DNA of 11,245 nucleotides from an uncultured Desulfomonile sp. Its GTDB lineage: Bacteria > Desulfobacterota > Desulfomonilia > Desulfomonilales > Desulfomonilaceae. The notes under the pieces are model-generated. The model saw only the letters and a program-made list of their open reading frames with translations, had not been told where the DNA came from and searched no databases. Each line of letters begins with the position of its first letter. Position 1 is the stretch's first letter. A program made the translations under genes and the position numbers. The stretch spans positions 1 through 11,245 of the forward strand of contig CALDNG010000350.1 of assembly GCA_937915285.1 (NCBI GenBank), given 5' to 3'. This document shows, piece after piece, positions 1 through 6,087 of this stretch.

Positions 1-2
1 CC

Positions 3-455
3 AAACCCAAATTGATGGCCCCAAAAATAGTCAGGTCAAAGCCTCCTGCTGCCGCGAAGTCAAAGGCAGCAGTCGTTGTGGTTTTTGAAAAGTTCAGGAA
101 AACCCCGGACCAGCAATTCATCGATTCAGCTTATCAGGCTCTTGAGCCACCAATTGTTGTTGGCGGTAAATATGAATTTGTCAGCCCGGCTAAAATAAAA
201 CAGGCCATAGCGAATGGAGAAATAAAATCCGCAAATGTGGCGGATTTCAAAAAAGGGCTTGAGTCAAACCTAAAGGTTTCCAAACTCTTGATAGTGACAA
301 TAAGACCGAATGAAGCCCGCTACGATGTTGAAGCCGAGCAGTTTGATCTGGTTTCTGGAGCATCAACAATGAAATCAAGCCAGATCGGTGTTGAGGCCTC
401 CGAGCTGAACAAAGCGCTGGAATTGATTTCCAGGGAAGCTTTTGAAATCAACTAG
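3..455 (+). CDS. C-terminal part of an unrecognised protein, possibly CsgG/LpoB-like (5' end outside window)
   Basis: The frame is open to the left edge of the window: the codons before the first possible starts (TTG at 12, ATG at 15) are Lys-Pro-Lys with no stop and no ribosome binding site, so this is probably the 3' part of a longer gene. The visible protein begins with a Lys/Pro/Ala-rich, linker-like stretch of about 25 residues. A compact alpha/beta domain of about 120 residues follows and ends in EAFEIN before TAG at 453. The pattern (VVVVFEKF, then a helix, then GGKYEFVSPAKIKQAI, then a KVSKLLIVTI strand, then YDVEAEQFDLVSG) resembles CsgG-, LpoB- or FlgO-type lipoprotein domains, where a 'variable found by the cell' strand is followed by a DxxSG-like segment. 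That is a fold impression, not an identification. The gene converges on the lipid kinase gene with only three bases between the two stop codons, and no terminator hairpin is visible there. Confidence 0.6.
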   Translation, partial: KPKLMAPKIVRSKPPAAAKSKAAVVVVFEKFRKTPDQQFIDSAYQALEPPIVVGGKYEFVSPAKIKQAIANGEIKSANVADFKKGLESNLKVSKLLIVTIRPNEARYDVEAEQFDLVSGASTMKSSQIGVEASELNKALELISREAFEIN

Positions 456-458
456 ATT

Positions 459-1337
459 TCAGGGGATGAGCACAGATATTTTTTCCTCGGAAAGGCTTAT
501 ATCTACGGGTGTTTCACCAAAGTAATCACCGTCAACTTCGACAGGATTTGGCGGTGATGCCTCAATGCGTATGTTCCTCGCGCTAAATCGTTGTATGCCG
601 CCGACGCATCTCGAGACTCTAAAAACCCCGGCCAAGCCGTATTTCACAAGGTTGCCCAGGGAGCCTTTAGAGAAAACGCACACTTCAAACACGCCGCTGG
701 TCAGTGAAGCTTCATTTGAAAACTCGAATATGCCTCCATACTTTCTGATCTTTTGAACTATTACGAGTTTCCCCACTACTTTTCTGTTTCCATCGGCAGT
801 TACGTGGATATCATTTGGCCTGTAGAGGCTAAACGATTTGATTATGGGACCTACATATCCGCGAAAACCTAGGCGGGTTGGACGATTTAAGGCTATGTTC
901 CTTGTGACAAGCGCATCAAAACCGGATGAAACAAGCATAAGGAATTTACGGTTGTTAACAACGCCCATGTCGATTTTCATGGATTTGCCTCTTTCCATGA
1001 CTTGGACCAATTCCGGAACCGTTTTGGGCAGGGACAGTTCTCTGGCGAGTATGTTGGCCGTTCCCGTCGCCAATACCAGTATGGGTGGCAAAGCGCTCGG
1101 TTTGGCCGAATTGATAACTTCGTTTATTGTGCCGTCACCTCCGGAGACGACAAGGCAATCGAATCCGGGAGCTATTGAAGATGCGATGCTTTCGGCGCTC
1201 CCGATTGACGTGGTAAATTCTACTACAACCTCATGTCCCCGCGCTTTAGACACCTCGACAAACTTTCTGACAGTTTGAGGTGTTTTACCACGCCCTGAAA
1301 CGGGATTGCCGATCAGCAATATTCGCATTGGTTTCAA
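459..1337 (-). CDS. YegS/diacylglycerol kinase-like lipid kinase
   Basis: This is a probable ATP-dependent lipid kinase of the DAGK catalytic (YegS/DgkB/BmrU) family, acting on diacylglycerol or another lipid at the inner face of the membrane. Counting from the TTG start, the N-terminal nucleotide-binding signature NPVSGRG lies at residues 11-17, the family hallmark GGDGT at 66-70, and TGTANILARE at 91-100, where the family has its GTxNdxAr motif. A VDGD segment near the C-terminus matches the conserved (Q/E)xDGE position. The length of 292 residues is normal for the family, and no membrane segment or signal peptide is evident. Two starts are possible: TTG at 1337, which overlaps the porB stop as TTGA, and ATG at 1328, which gives the usual MRILLIGNP beginning. 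I think the ATG is more natural, but neither has a strong Shine-Dalgarno sequence. The overlap or near-overlap with porB points to co-transcription and probable translational coupling. The lipid substrate cannot be read from sequence. Confidence 0.9.
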   Translation of the reverse strand: MKPMRILLIGNPVSGRGKTPQTVRKFVEVSKARGHEVVVEFTTSIGSAESIASSIAPGFDCLVVSGGDGTINEVINSAKPSALPPILVLATGTANILARELSLPKTVPELVQVMERGKSMKIDMGVVNNRKFLMLVSSGFDALVTRNIALNRPTRLGFRGYVGPIIKSFSLYRPNDIHVTADGNRKVVGKLVIVQKIRKYGGIFEFSNEASLTSGVFEVCVFSKGSLGNLVKYGLAGVFRVSRCVGGIQRFSARNIRIEASPPNPVEVDGDYFGETPVDISLSEEKISVLIP

Positions 1338-2245
1338 CTATTCTTTTGATGACGCTCCAAAAATTCATTCCACCGTTTGTCCACGAAATCCTGAAGCGCT
1401 TCAACCTGCTGCTGGTTAATCTTCTTGAAACGGGTTTGACCTTTTACATAATCGGCGACAGGTTTTCTTTTACCCTTTTCTGCTAGATTTAAGGAGCGCG
1501 AAGTTAACTGAAAAAAGCCTTCTTTTATTTCGAACAGCACGTGTATTCCGGAGTCAACAGCCAGTTTTCCCATCTTGATCAGGTCCTTGTTTGGGAAGCC
1601 CCAGCCAGGAGGACAAGGAGCATGTATTTCCATGTACCTGGACCCGAGCGTGTCTCTGGCGGTCTTCACCTTGTCGAAAAGGTCCAACGGAAAGGAAGGT
1701 GATGCTGTGGCGATGTAAGGAATCCTGTGGGCCTCGATGATTCCAATCATGTTCTTTTTGTGTTGTAGTTTGGAGAGCACAGGTGTGGTGGAAGTAATAG
1801 CTCCTGCTGGACTAGCGCTGGAACGCTGGGTTCCAGTATTCATGTATCCTTCATTGTCATAACAGATGTAGAGGAAATTTGTGCCACGCTCCAGTGCGCC
1901 GGAAAGAGCCTGAATCCCTATGTCGTATGTGCCACCGTCCCCTGCGAACGCCAACACTGTATAGTCATCATGCCCCAGAGCCTTTAGCCCCGCCGCAATC
2001 CCCGACGCCGCAGCCCCAGTGGCTCCAAAAGGGTTATTAATACAGATTGTTTTTACCGGTGTAACCGGATATACGCCATGGAGCACTGTCATGCAACTTG
2101 CCGGAACGGCAACGATGGTTTTGCCAGGGTTCAGAGCCTTTAAGGCGTGACGGTACGTAAGCATCAAGCCGCAGGCCGCGCATGATCGCGTTCCCGGTAG
2201 AATGTATTCTTCCTTAGGCAGTAATTTGGCTGCAGATGTCGCCAT
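1334..2245 (-). CDS. porB: 2-oxoacid:ferredoxin oxidoreductase, beta (TPP-binding) subunit, probably pyruvate
   Basis: This is the catalytic thiamine-diphosphate subunit of a pyruvate:ferredoxin oxidoreductase-type enzyme, which decarboxylates the 2-oxoacid and passes electrons to iron-sulfur clusters to give acyl-CoA and reduced ferredoxin in the cytoplasm. The TPP/Mg site appears as GDGGTYDIG (residues 102-110) followed by the Asn of YDNEGYMNTG (131 onward). Four cysteines expected to hold the proximal [4Fe-4S] cluster are present: C22 and C25 in SCAACG, C51 in ASCM, and C211 in PCPPGW. The YMNTGTQRS motif and the length of 303 residues fit PorB of the four-subunit class. Pyruvate is the most likely substrate, but 2-ketoisovalerate or another 2-oxoacid enzyme cannot be excluded. 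The ATG at 2245 has a GGAG seven bases upstream. The gene follows porA after 62 bases and overlaps or touches the lipid kinase gene downstream. Confidence 0.93.
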   Translation of the reverse strand: MATSAAKLLPKEEYILPGTRSCAACGLMLTYRHALKALNPGKTIVAVPASCMTVLHGVYPVTPVKTICINNPFGATGAAASGIAAGLKALGHDDYTVLAFAGDGGTYDIGIQALSGALERGTNFLYICYDNEGYMNTGTQRSSASPAGAITSTTPVLSKLQHKKNMIGIIEAHRIPYIATASPSFPLDLFDKVKTARDTLGSRYMEIHAPCPPGWGFPNKDLIKMGKLAVDSGIHVLFEIKEGFFQLTSRSLNLAEKGKRKPVADYVKGQTRFKKINQQQVEALQDFVDKRWNEFLERHQKNS

Positions 2246-2307
2246 TATATATCTCCGTAAATAGTAAGTTATGGATCAATCCAAGCTGGTTTCGTAAGAA
2301 GGATAGC

Positions 2308-3498
2308 CTACTGACTTTTTATGTCGATCCATGCGTGACTGATTTCACCGGTAATAGCTTTGTAGGTCTCATCAGCCAGGGTTTTGGGGAGGACATCCCG
2401 ACCACCTAGACCAACAACGTAAGATGAAAATTTTGGGTGATGACCGGAGTCATACAAGGCCGACTTGAGGTCCATGGCTAAAGCCCCCTCATAACCGTAA
2501 CTCACATCCTTTTCCAGAACAGTCACGGTTTCCACCCTCTTAAGCTCATTCAGCAGGCCTGCTTTGGGGAAAGGTCTATAAGATCTCACTCCTATCACCC
2601 CTACTTTTAACCCCTTCTGCCTCAGCAGGTCAGCCGCCAGGGTGCATTCTGACGCGAGGGACCCAAAACTCACCATAGCGTGCGTAGCGTCCTTCATCTT
2701 GTAGTTCCAGACCAGGCCCCCGCAAGTTCTGCCGAAGAGCTTGCTGAACTCCTTGTCGGCTTTCTCGATTATATCCAGTCCAGCGATGAGGTCCTGCTGC
2801 AAACGATAACGTATGTCCATGTAGCCTGGCGCCATGTTGCCATCAGGATCAGGCCTCGGATCACTCAGTATCAGGGGATTGACGTTCATAGCTGAATATT
2901 CCGCTATGCCAAACACAGGGGGTCTAGGTGGCAAATACTGATCAACCAGTTCCTGTGGGGGTATGTCTACCGGAGTGGTGGTATGAGATAGTATGAAGCC
3001 GTCATAGCAGACCATCACCGGAATGTTCAACTGTTCGGCTATGCGGTAGGCCTGGATGATGGAATCAATGACCTCCTGGCTGTTGCCGCAATACAATTGT
3101 ATCCATCCAGTGTCCCTTTGGGATATGGAATCCTGCTGATCGTTCAGGATGGTCCAGGGGGCTCCCACACCTCTGTTTACACACGCCATGACTACCGGGG
3201 TGCGACTTCCTGCGGCCCAGTGGAGCATTTCATGCATGTAAAGCAGTCCATTGGCGCTTGAGGCCGTAAATACCCTGGCTCCAACCTGAGACGCAGCGAT
3301 CACAGAAGCCATGGCGGAGTGCTCGCTTTCAACAGTAAGGTATTCAGCATTCAGTTGTTTTGTTTCAACCAGTTCCGCCAACTCCTCTGTCACAGGTGTC
3401 TGAGGCGTAATAGGGTATGCGGAAATTACCTGAACCCTGCATAATTTGGCGGCTAAGGCCGCCGCTGTATTGGCCGTTATAATTCTTACATCTGACAT
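2308..3498 (-). CDS. porA: 2-oxoacid:ferredoxin oxidoreductase, alpha subunit, probably pyruvate
   Basis: This is the large alpha subunit that completes the TPP and 2-oxoacid site of the oxidoreductase. The substrate-side motif YPITPQTP lies at residues 28-35. The VESEHSAM segment (56-63) carries the glutamate expected to activate the TPP aminopyrimidine ring. TASSANGLLYMHE (78-90) and VNRGVGAPW (107-115), with the Arg expected to contact the substrate carboxylate, follow, then NDQQDSISQRDTGWIQ (119-134). The C-terminal third, with a GSLASE segment and a VGVRSYRPFP segment, is the typical domain II of PorA proteins. The length of 396 residues is normal for the unfused alpha subunit. The ATG at 3498 is preceded by GGGA at about eight bases. 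It lies 99 bases downstream of porD, in a gap with no clear hairpin, and 62 bases upstream of porB, so it is most likely co-transcribed with them. Confidence 0.93.
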   Translation of the reverse strand: MSDVRIITANTAAALAAKLCRVQVISAYPITPQTPVTEELAELVETKQLNAEYLTVESEHSAMASVIAASQVGARVFTASSANGLLYMHEMLHWAAGSRTPVVMACVNRGVGAPWTILNDQQDSISQRDTGWIQLYCGNSQEVIDSIIQAYRIAEQLNIPVMVCYDGFILSHTTTPVDIPPQELVDQYLPPRPPVFGIAEYSAMNVNPLILSDPRPDPDGNMAPGYMDIRYRLQQDLIAGLDIIEKADKEFSKLFGRTCGGLVWNYKMKDATHAMVSFGSLASECTLAADLLRQKGLKVGVIGVRSYRPFPKAGLLNELKRVETVTVLEKDVSYGYEGALAMDLKSALYDSGHHPKFSSYVVGLGGRDVLPKTLADETYKAITGEISHAWIDIKSQ

Positions 3499-3597
3499 TT
3501 CAATTTTCCCGGATTATTTTGCGATGTGAATATGCTCTAGCGCTACTGAGATCTTGAAGGTGAACATTATGATTCCACGGTATCGAGGAACGCAATG

Positions 3598-3891
3598 TCA
3601 CTCCACAGGCGCCTCTCTCCCATCTATCATTGTTATTGCCTTACGGGGGCATTCCTGAGCGCAAATGCCGCAACCCTTGCAGAATTCAAGGTCTATTTCC
3701 AGTGGAAACTCCCTGGAAATTACGCCGTCGGGACAATACATCCAACACAGCAGGCAAGACTCTTTCTGAGAACATTTCTCCTGATCAATTACCGGAGTCT
3801 GTGATCGCCAGTCCCCGGTCTTGCCAGCCTCGCCCTTGAAAGGCTTTGAAACAGCCTTGATGATTACATTACTGGATTTTTCCTTTTTCAT
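3598..3891 (-). CDS. porD: 2-oxoacid:ferredoxin oxidoreductase, delta subunit (2x[4Fe-4S] ferredoxin)
   Basis: This small ferredoxin-like subunit carries electrons away from the beta subunit of the oxidoreductase. It is 97 residues long. Eight cysteines form two [4Fe-4S] sites: C40, C46, C49 and C53 (a C-x5-C-x2-CW-x2-C-P pattern, the wider first spacing being typical of PorD) and C71, C74, C77 and C81 (C-x2-C-x2-C-x3-CP). The first ~35 residues are a lysine-rich extension without a signal peptide, as in other PorD proteins, and it stays cytoplasmic. The ATG at 3891 has GAGG five bases upstream. It follows porC after 36 bases and precedes porA, giving the gamma-delta-alpha-beta order known from archaeal and Thermotoga por operons and shared by many anaerobic bacteria. 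All cluster ligands are intact. Confidence 0.93.
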   Translation of the reverse strand: MKKEKSSNVIIKAVSKPFKGEAGKTGDWRSQTPVIDQEKCSQKESCLLCWMYCPDGVISREFPLEIDLEFCKGCGICAQECPRKAITMIDGREAPVE

Positions 3892-3927
3892 TGAAGCCTC
3901 ACGACACGATCAATAGATAATTTGGTT

Positions 3928-4527
3928 TCAGGCCGAAACTGTCCTGGCCAACTGGTTGGAACCGAAAAGTGTTGTTTCCCTGTATGCGAGTTCAAGGGCC
4001 ATGAGGTTTCTTTCCAGAGCCTTGCCTTTAAATTTGTGTTCGACCGCCTTCCTTATATTGCTGATGTCAACCAGATCCGAGGAAGCCGCTATGGGCCCGA
4101 GTATGGAAGTCGATATCAATACATTTCCCTCAATCACAAGGCCAGCCTCCTCCGAACTCTTGAACGCATCCGAGATTGCAACAGAGAACGATCCATTCAG
4201 TCCCATCTGTTCCGGAGTTTTAGAGGAATTGATTACCAGTAATCCGCCTTCCTTTAAGGTGGATGTGACATTCACCATTTGTAGAAGGTTGTCGTCCAGC
4301 ACCACGGCAAGGTCTGCCATGGAAACGTTGGAGAATGTCCTGATAGGATCGGGTGATATCCTGGCGTGAACACTTACCGGAGCCCCACGCCGTTCGGAAA
4401 AGTATGTCGGTTTAGCGCTAACGCCTTTAAAACCTTGGAGATAGGCAGCTTCGGTGAATATCTTGGCCGCTGTTACCGCTCCCTGACCGCCCCTTCCATG
4501 CCAAATAATTTCGTAAATTAAACTCAT
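3928..4527 (-). CDS. porC: 2-oxoacid:ferredoxin oxidoreductase, gamma subunit
   Basis: This is the gamma subunit of the four-subunit 2-oxoacid:ferredoxin oxidoreductase, implicated in CoA binding in the homologous domain of the single-chain enzymes. The N-terminus carries the family signature IWHGRGGQGAVTAAKIF (residues 8-24), followed by YFSERRGAPVSVHARIS (residues 42-58), both hallmarks of the gamma domain. A Rossmann-like segment (DLAVVLDDNLL) and the conserved GxxVIEGNVLI-like stretch follow. The length of 199 residues is typical. It is the first gene of the por cluster. The ATG at 4527 lies about 30 bases downstream of the predicted transcription start of a strong sigma70-type promoter at 4563-4591, and an AGGA lies about a dozen bases before the ATG, which is rather far. 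There is nothing broken or unusual in the frame. Confidence 0.92.
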   Translation of the reverse strand: MSLIYEIIWHGRGGQGAVTAAKIFTEAAYLQGFKGVSAKPTYFSERRGAPVSVHARISPDPIRTFSNVSMADLAVVLDDNLLQMVNVTSTLKEGGLLVINSSKTPEQMGLNGSFSVAISDAFKSSEEAGLVIEGNVLISTSILGPIAASSDLVDISNIRKAVEHKFKGKALERNLMALELAYRETTLFGSNQLARTVSA

Positions 4528-4562
4528 TATCTAATACATCCTGATTTGGAATAAACCTTCTA

Positions 4563-4591
4563 ATAATAGTTCAAGCATGGGACAGCGTCAA
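4563..4591 (-). promoter_or_regulatory. Predicted sigma70 promoter of the por operon
   Basis: On the minus strand, TTGACG (4591-4586) and TATTAT (4568-4563) are separated by exactly 17 bases. Each hexamer matches the sigma70 consensus at five of six positions. Transcription would start near 4556, about 30 bases before the porC ATG at 4527. This makes it likely that porCDAB and the lipid kinase are transcribed apart from the methyltransferase gene upstream, although read-through is possible because I see no terminator hairpin in 4592-4680. No other element is evident in the 153-base gap. Confidence 0.72.
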
Positions 4592-4680
4592 CATTCGATA
4601 ACAAAAAATGTTTGGGTTTCTGGCAGGATCTGCTTGTTGAAGAGTTTGGAATCTTAGAGAAAGGTTGGGTTGCGGAAAGC

Positions 4681-5646
4681 TTACACGACTTGTCTCATCT
4701 GGTCGACTGTGGCAAGTCTTTTGTTAGTCAGATCAATATACTCCGGTGAAATTTCATACCCCACAAAAATTCGGCCATTTTTCGCGGCAGCGACTGCTGT
4801 TGAACCGCTTCCCATGAAGGGGTCGAGCACGACATCGCCCTCGAAGGTGTATAGATTGATAAGCCTCTCGACCAGGGCCACAGGAAATGGAGCGGGGTGT
4901 CCAACTCGCCGCGCTGATTCAGGCGGAATCATCCATACACTAGTAGTCGCGGCCATGAATTCATCCCTAGTTATTGTAGATTTTCCCTTTCCTGGTTTGT
5001 CAAAGCGGGCCTTAGAAAACACAAGCACGTATTCGTGAAGATCGCGCAAAGTAGGATTGCCCGCGGACATCCATGAACCCCATGCGCAGGACCCACCAGC
5101 GCCTTTTGCCTTGATCCAGATTATCTCTCCACGCATGAGATATCCAATTTCCGACGCAATGACCGATATATAAGAGTTCAACGGTATGTATGGCTTGCGT
5201 CCAATGTTGGCGACGTTGAAGGCTACTCGTCCACCAGGAGCCAATACGCGAAATGTTTCCTGAAGAACCTTTCGCAAGAAAGACAAATAATCCTCCAGAG
5301 ACAAATCCTGGTCGTATTCCTTGCCAACATTGTAAGGCGGAGATGTTACCATCAACGATACCGAGTTGTCGGGGACCTCTGACATGTCCTCACAAGAATG
5401 ATTTATCACTGTGTTGATAAGTTCGCAGGGTATGTCAGCAGAACAATCGGAGTCACATGCCTTGGAACGAAGCATAAACAATTTTCTGCGGTAAAAACCC
5501 GAAGAATCGTGGTTTTCCCTTTTTCCCGTTCCAAAAGATTTGGTTGCGCTTCTTTTTCCCAATTTAATAGTCGACCAAAAACAATTCATTACTTCCCAGG
5601 CCGGAACCTGAAGGGCGCTTCTATCAATGAGACATAAAATAGTCAA
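4681..5646 (-). CDS. Beta-class DNA methyltransferase (N4-cytosine or N6-adenine), no partner nuclease visible
   Basis: This is an S-adenosylmethionine-dependent DNA amino-methyltransferase. Catalytic motif IV TSPPYNVG (residues 101-108 of the longest frame) comes first. The variable target-recognition segment (about 150-240), HPAPFP (250-255) and then the AdoMet-binding motif I DPFMGSGST (275-283) and GYEI (297-300) follow. This permuted order defines the beta class. SPPY rather than DPPY leans towards N4-cytosine methylation but also occurs in enzymes annotated as adenine-specific, so the base is undecided. The start is uncertain. The longest frame begins with TTG at 5646 without a good Shine-Dalgarno; ATGs lie at 5589 and 5475. 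The part before about residue 73 (PCELINTVI) does not look like a conserved methyltransferase domain, so the shorter product of 264 residues from 5475 is quite possible. No restriction enzyme or specificity gene lies nearby, so it may be a solitary enzyme. Catalytic motifs are intact. Confidence 0.88.
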   Translation of the reverse strand: MTILCLIDRSALQVPAWEVMNCFWSTIKLGKRSATKSFGTGKRENHDSSGFYRRKLFMLRSKACDSDCSADIPCELINTVINHSCEDMSEVPDNSVSLMVTSPPYNVGKEYDQDLSLEDYLSFLRKVLQETFRVLAPGGRVAFNVANIGRKPYIPLNSYISVIASEIGYLMRGEIIWIKAKGAGGSCAWGSWMSAGNPTLRDLHEYVLVFSKARFDKPGKGKSTITRDEFMAATTSVWMIPPESARRVGHPAPFPVALVERLINLYTFEGDVVLDPFMGSGSTAVAAAKNGRIFVGYEISPEYIDLTNKRLATVDQMRQVV

Positions 5647-5792
5647 TAAAAAAATCCATTAAAACAGTATATAAGATAAATAAAATGATATAGAATATAG
5701 ATATATTTGGAATTAATATAGGTATGACACTAATATAAATCACTAAATCGATAACAATTAATATCAGTATTTATATGCAGATTAAAACAATA

Positions 5793-5806
5793 TATTGGGC
5801 CCAATA
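5793..5806. repeat. 14-base perfect palindrome TATTGGGCCCAATA
   Basis: The sequence TATTGGGCCCAATA is identical to its reverse complement over all 14 bases. It sits at the edge between the AT-rich stretch upstream of the methyltransferase and the normal-GC alaS leader. This could be an operator for a dimeric regulator or simply chance. Nothing else in the window repeats it as far as I can see. Confidence 0.5.
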
Positions 5807-5977
5807 CCTGGATTCAGCTTGATGTTATTGTCGAGCAATCCTGTGCTGCGTCACTAAGTCCTCGTCTGGATTGTTGTGGTTTGGCAGTCTAAATGCCGGC
5901 GTTGGCGCCGAATTTGTTGCAAGATTTGGGCAAAGTTTGTTACATTCAAACGCTATGCCGAGGAGTCCGCTATTGGT

Positions 5978-6006
5978 TTGTCATCATTGCCAATGGCAGA
6001 TTTAAG
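5978..6006 (+). promoter_or_regulatory. Candidate sigma70 promoter of alaS with a palindrome in the spacer
   Basis: TTGTCA (5978-5983, five of six matches) and TTTAAG (6001-6006, four of six) are separated by 17 bases, giving a start near 6013 and a leader of about 75 bases before alaS. An 11-base inverted repeat, TGCCA-A-TGGCA (5988-5998), lies inside the spacer, where a bound protein would block polymerase. A second, weaker candidate (TTGCAA 5917-5922, 17 bases, TTACAT 5940-5945) lies upstream. This is a consensus-based prediction only. Confidence 0.4.
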
Positions 6007-6078
6007 TCCCAGTGTGACAGGTTCAGGGCTATATGAGGGCCTTTGCTGGCATCATTTGAAAAGTTTCGGCGTTTTAAT

Positions 6079-6083
6079 GGAGG
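6079..6083 (+). promoter_or_regulatory. alaS ribosome binding site GGAGG
   Basis: GGAGG lies four bases before the ATG at 6088. It decides the alaS start: an in-frame TTG further upstream at 6043 would add 15 residues that are not part of known alanyl-tRNA synthetases and has no comparable site. Confidence 0.8.
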
Positions 6084-6087
6084 TTAC

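Larger units (their letters stand above)
5647..6087. other. Divergent intergenic region between methyltransferase and alaS
   Basis: These 441 bases hold no gene I can support. The left part, about 5640-5792, is strikingly AT-rich, with many TATA-like strings on both strands, so promoter guesses for the methyltransferase there are not meaningful. The composition changes abruptly at a GGGCCC-centred palindrome (5793-5806), after which GC content resembles the neighbouring genes. A short GC hairpin (CGGCG, loop TTGG, CGCCG) lies at 5897-5910 without a following T-run, so it is not a convincing terminator. A candidate alaS promoter is at 5978-6006. The region shows no T-box or other riboswitch pattern that I can recognise. 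Confidence 0.6.

Noticed and set aside
565..1278. Plus-strand frames inside the lipid kinase gene
   Set aside because: They are antisense shadows of a clear kinase with GGDGT and other family motifs.
3514..3567. A 17-codon frame on the minus strand in the 99-base gap between porD and porA
   Set aside because: It is too short, has only a weak ribosome binding site and no recognisable pattern; it is most likely chance.
5897..5910. GC-rich hairpin CGGCG-TTGG-CGCCG as a terminator or leader element
   Set aside because: No T-run follows, the stem is only five pairs, and it lies upstream of the alaS promoter candidate, so there is no transcript it would obviously end.
6043..6087. Upstream TTG start for alaS adding 15 residues
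   Set aside because: The ATG at 6088 has GGAGG at the right distance and gives the normal alanyl-tRNA synthetase N-terminus.
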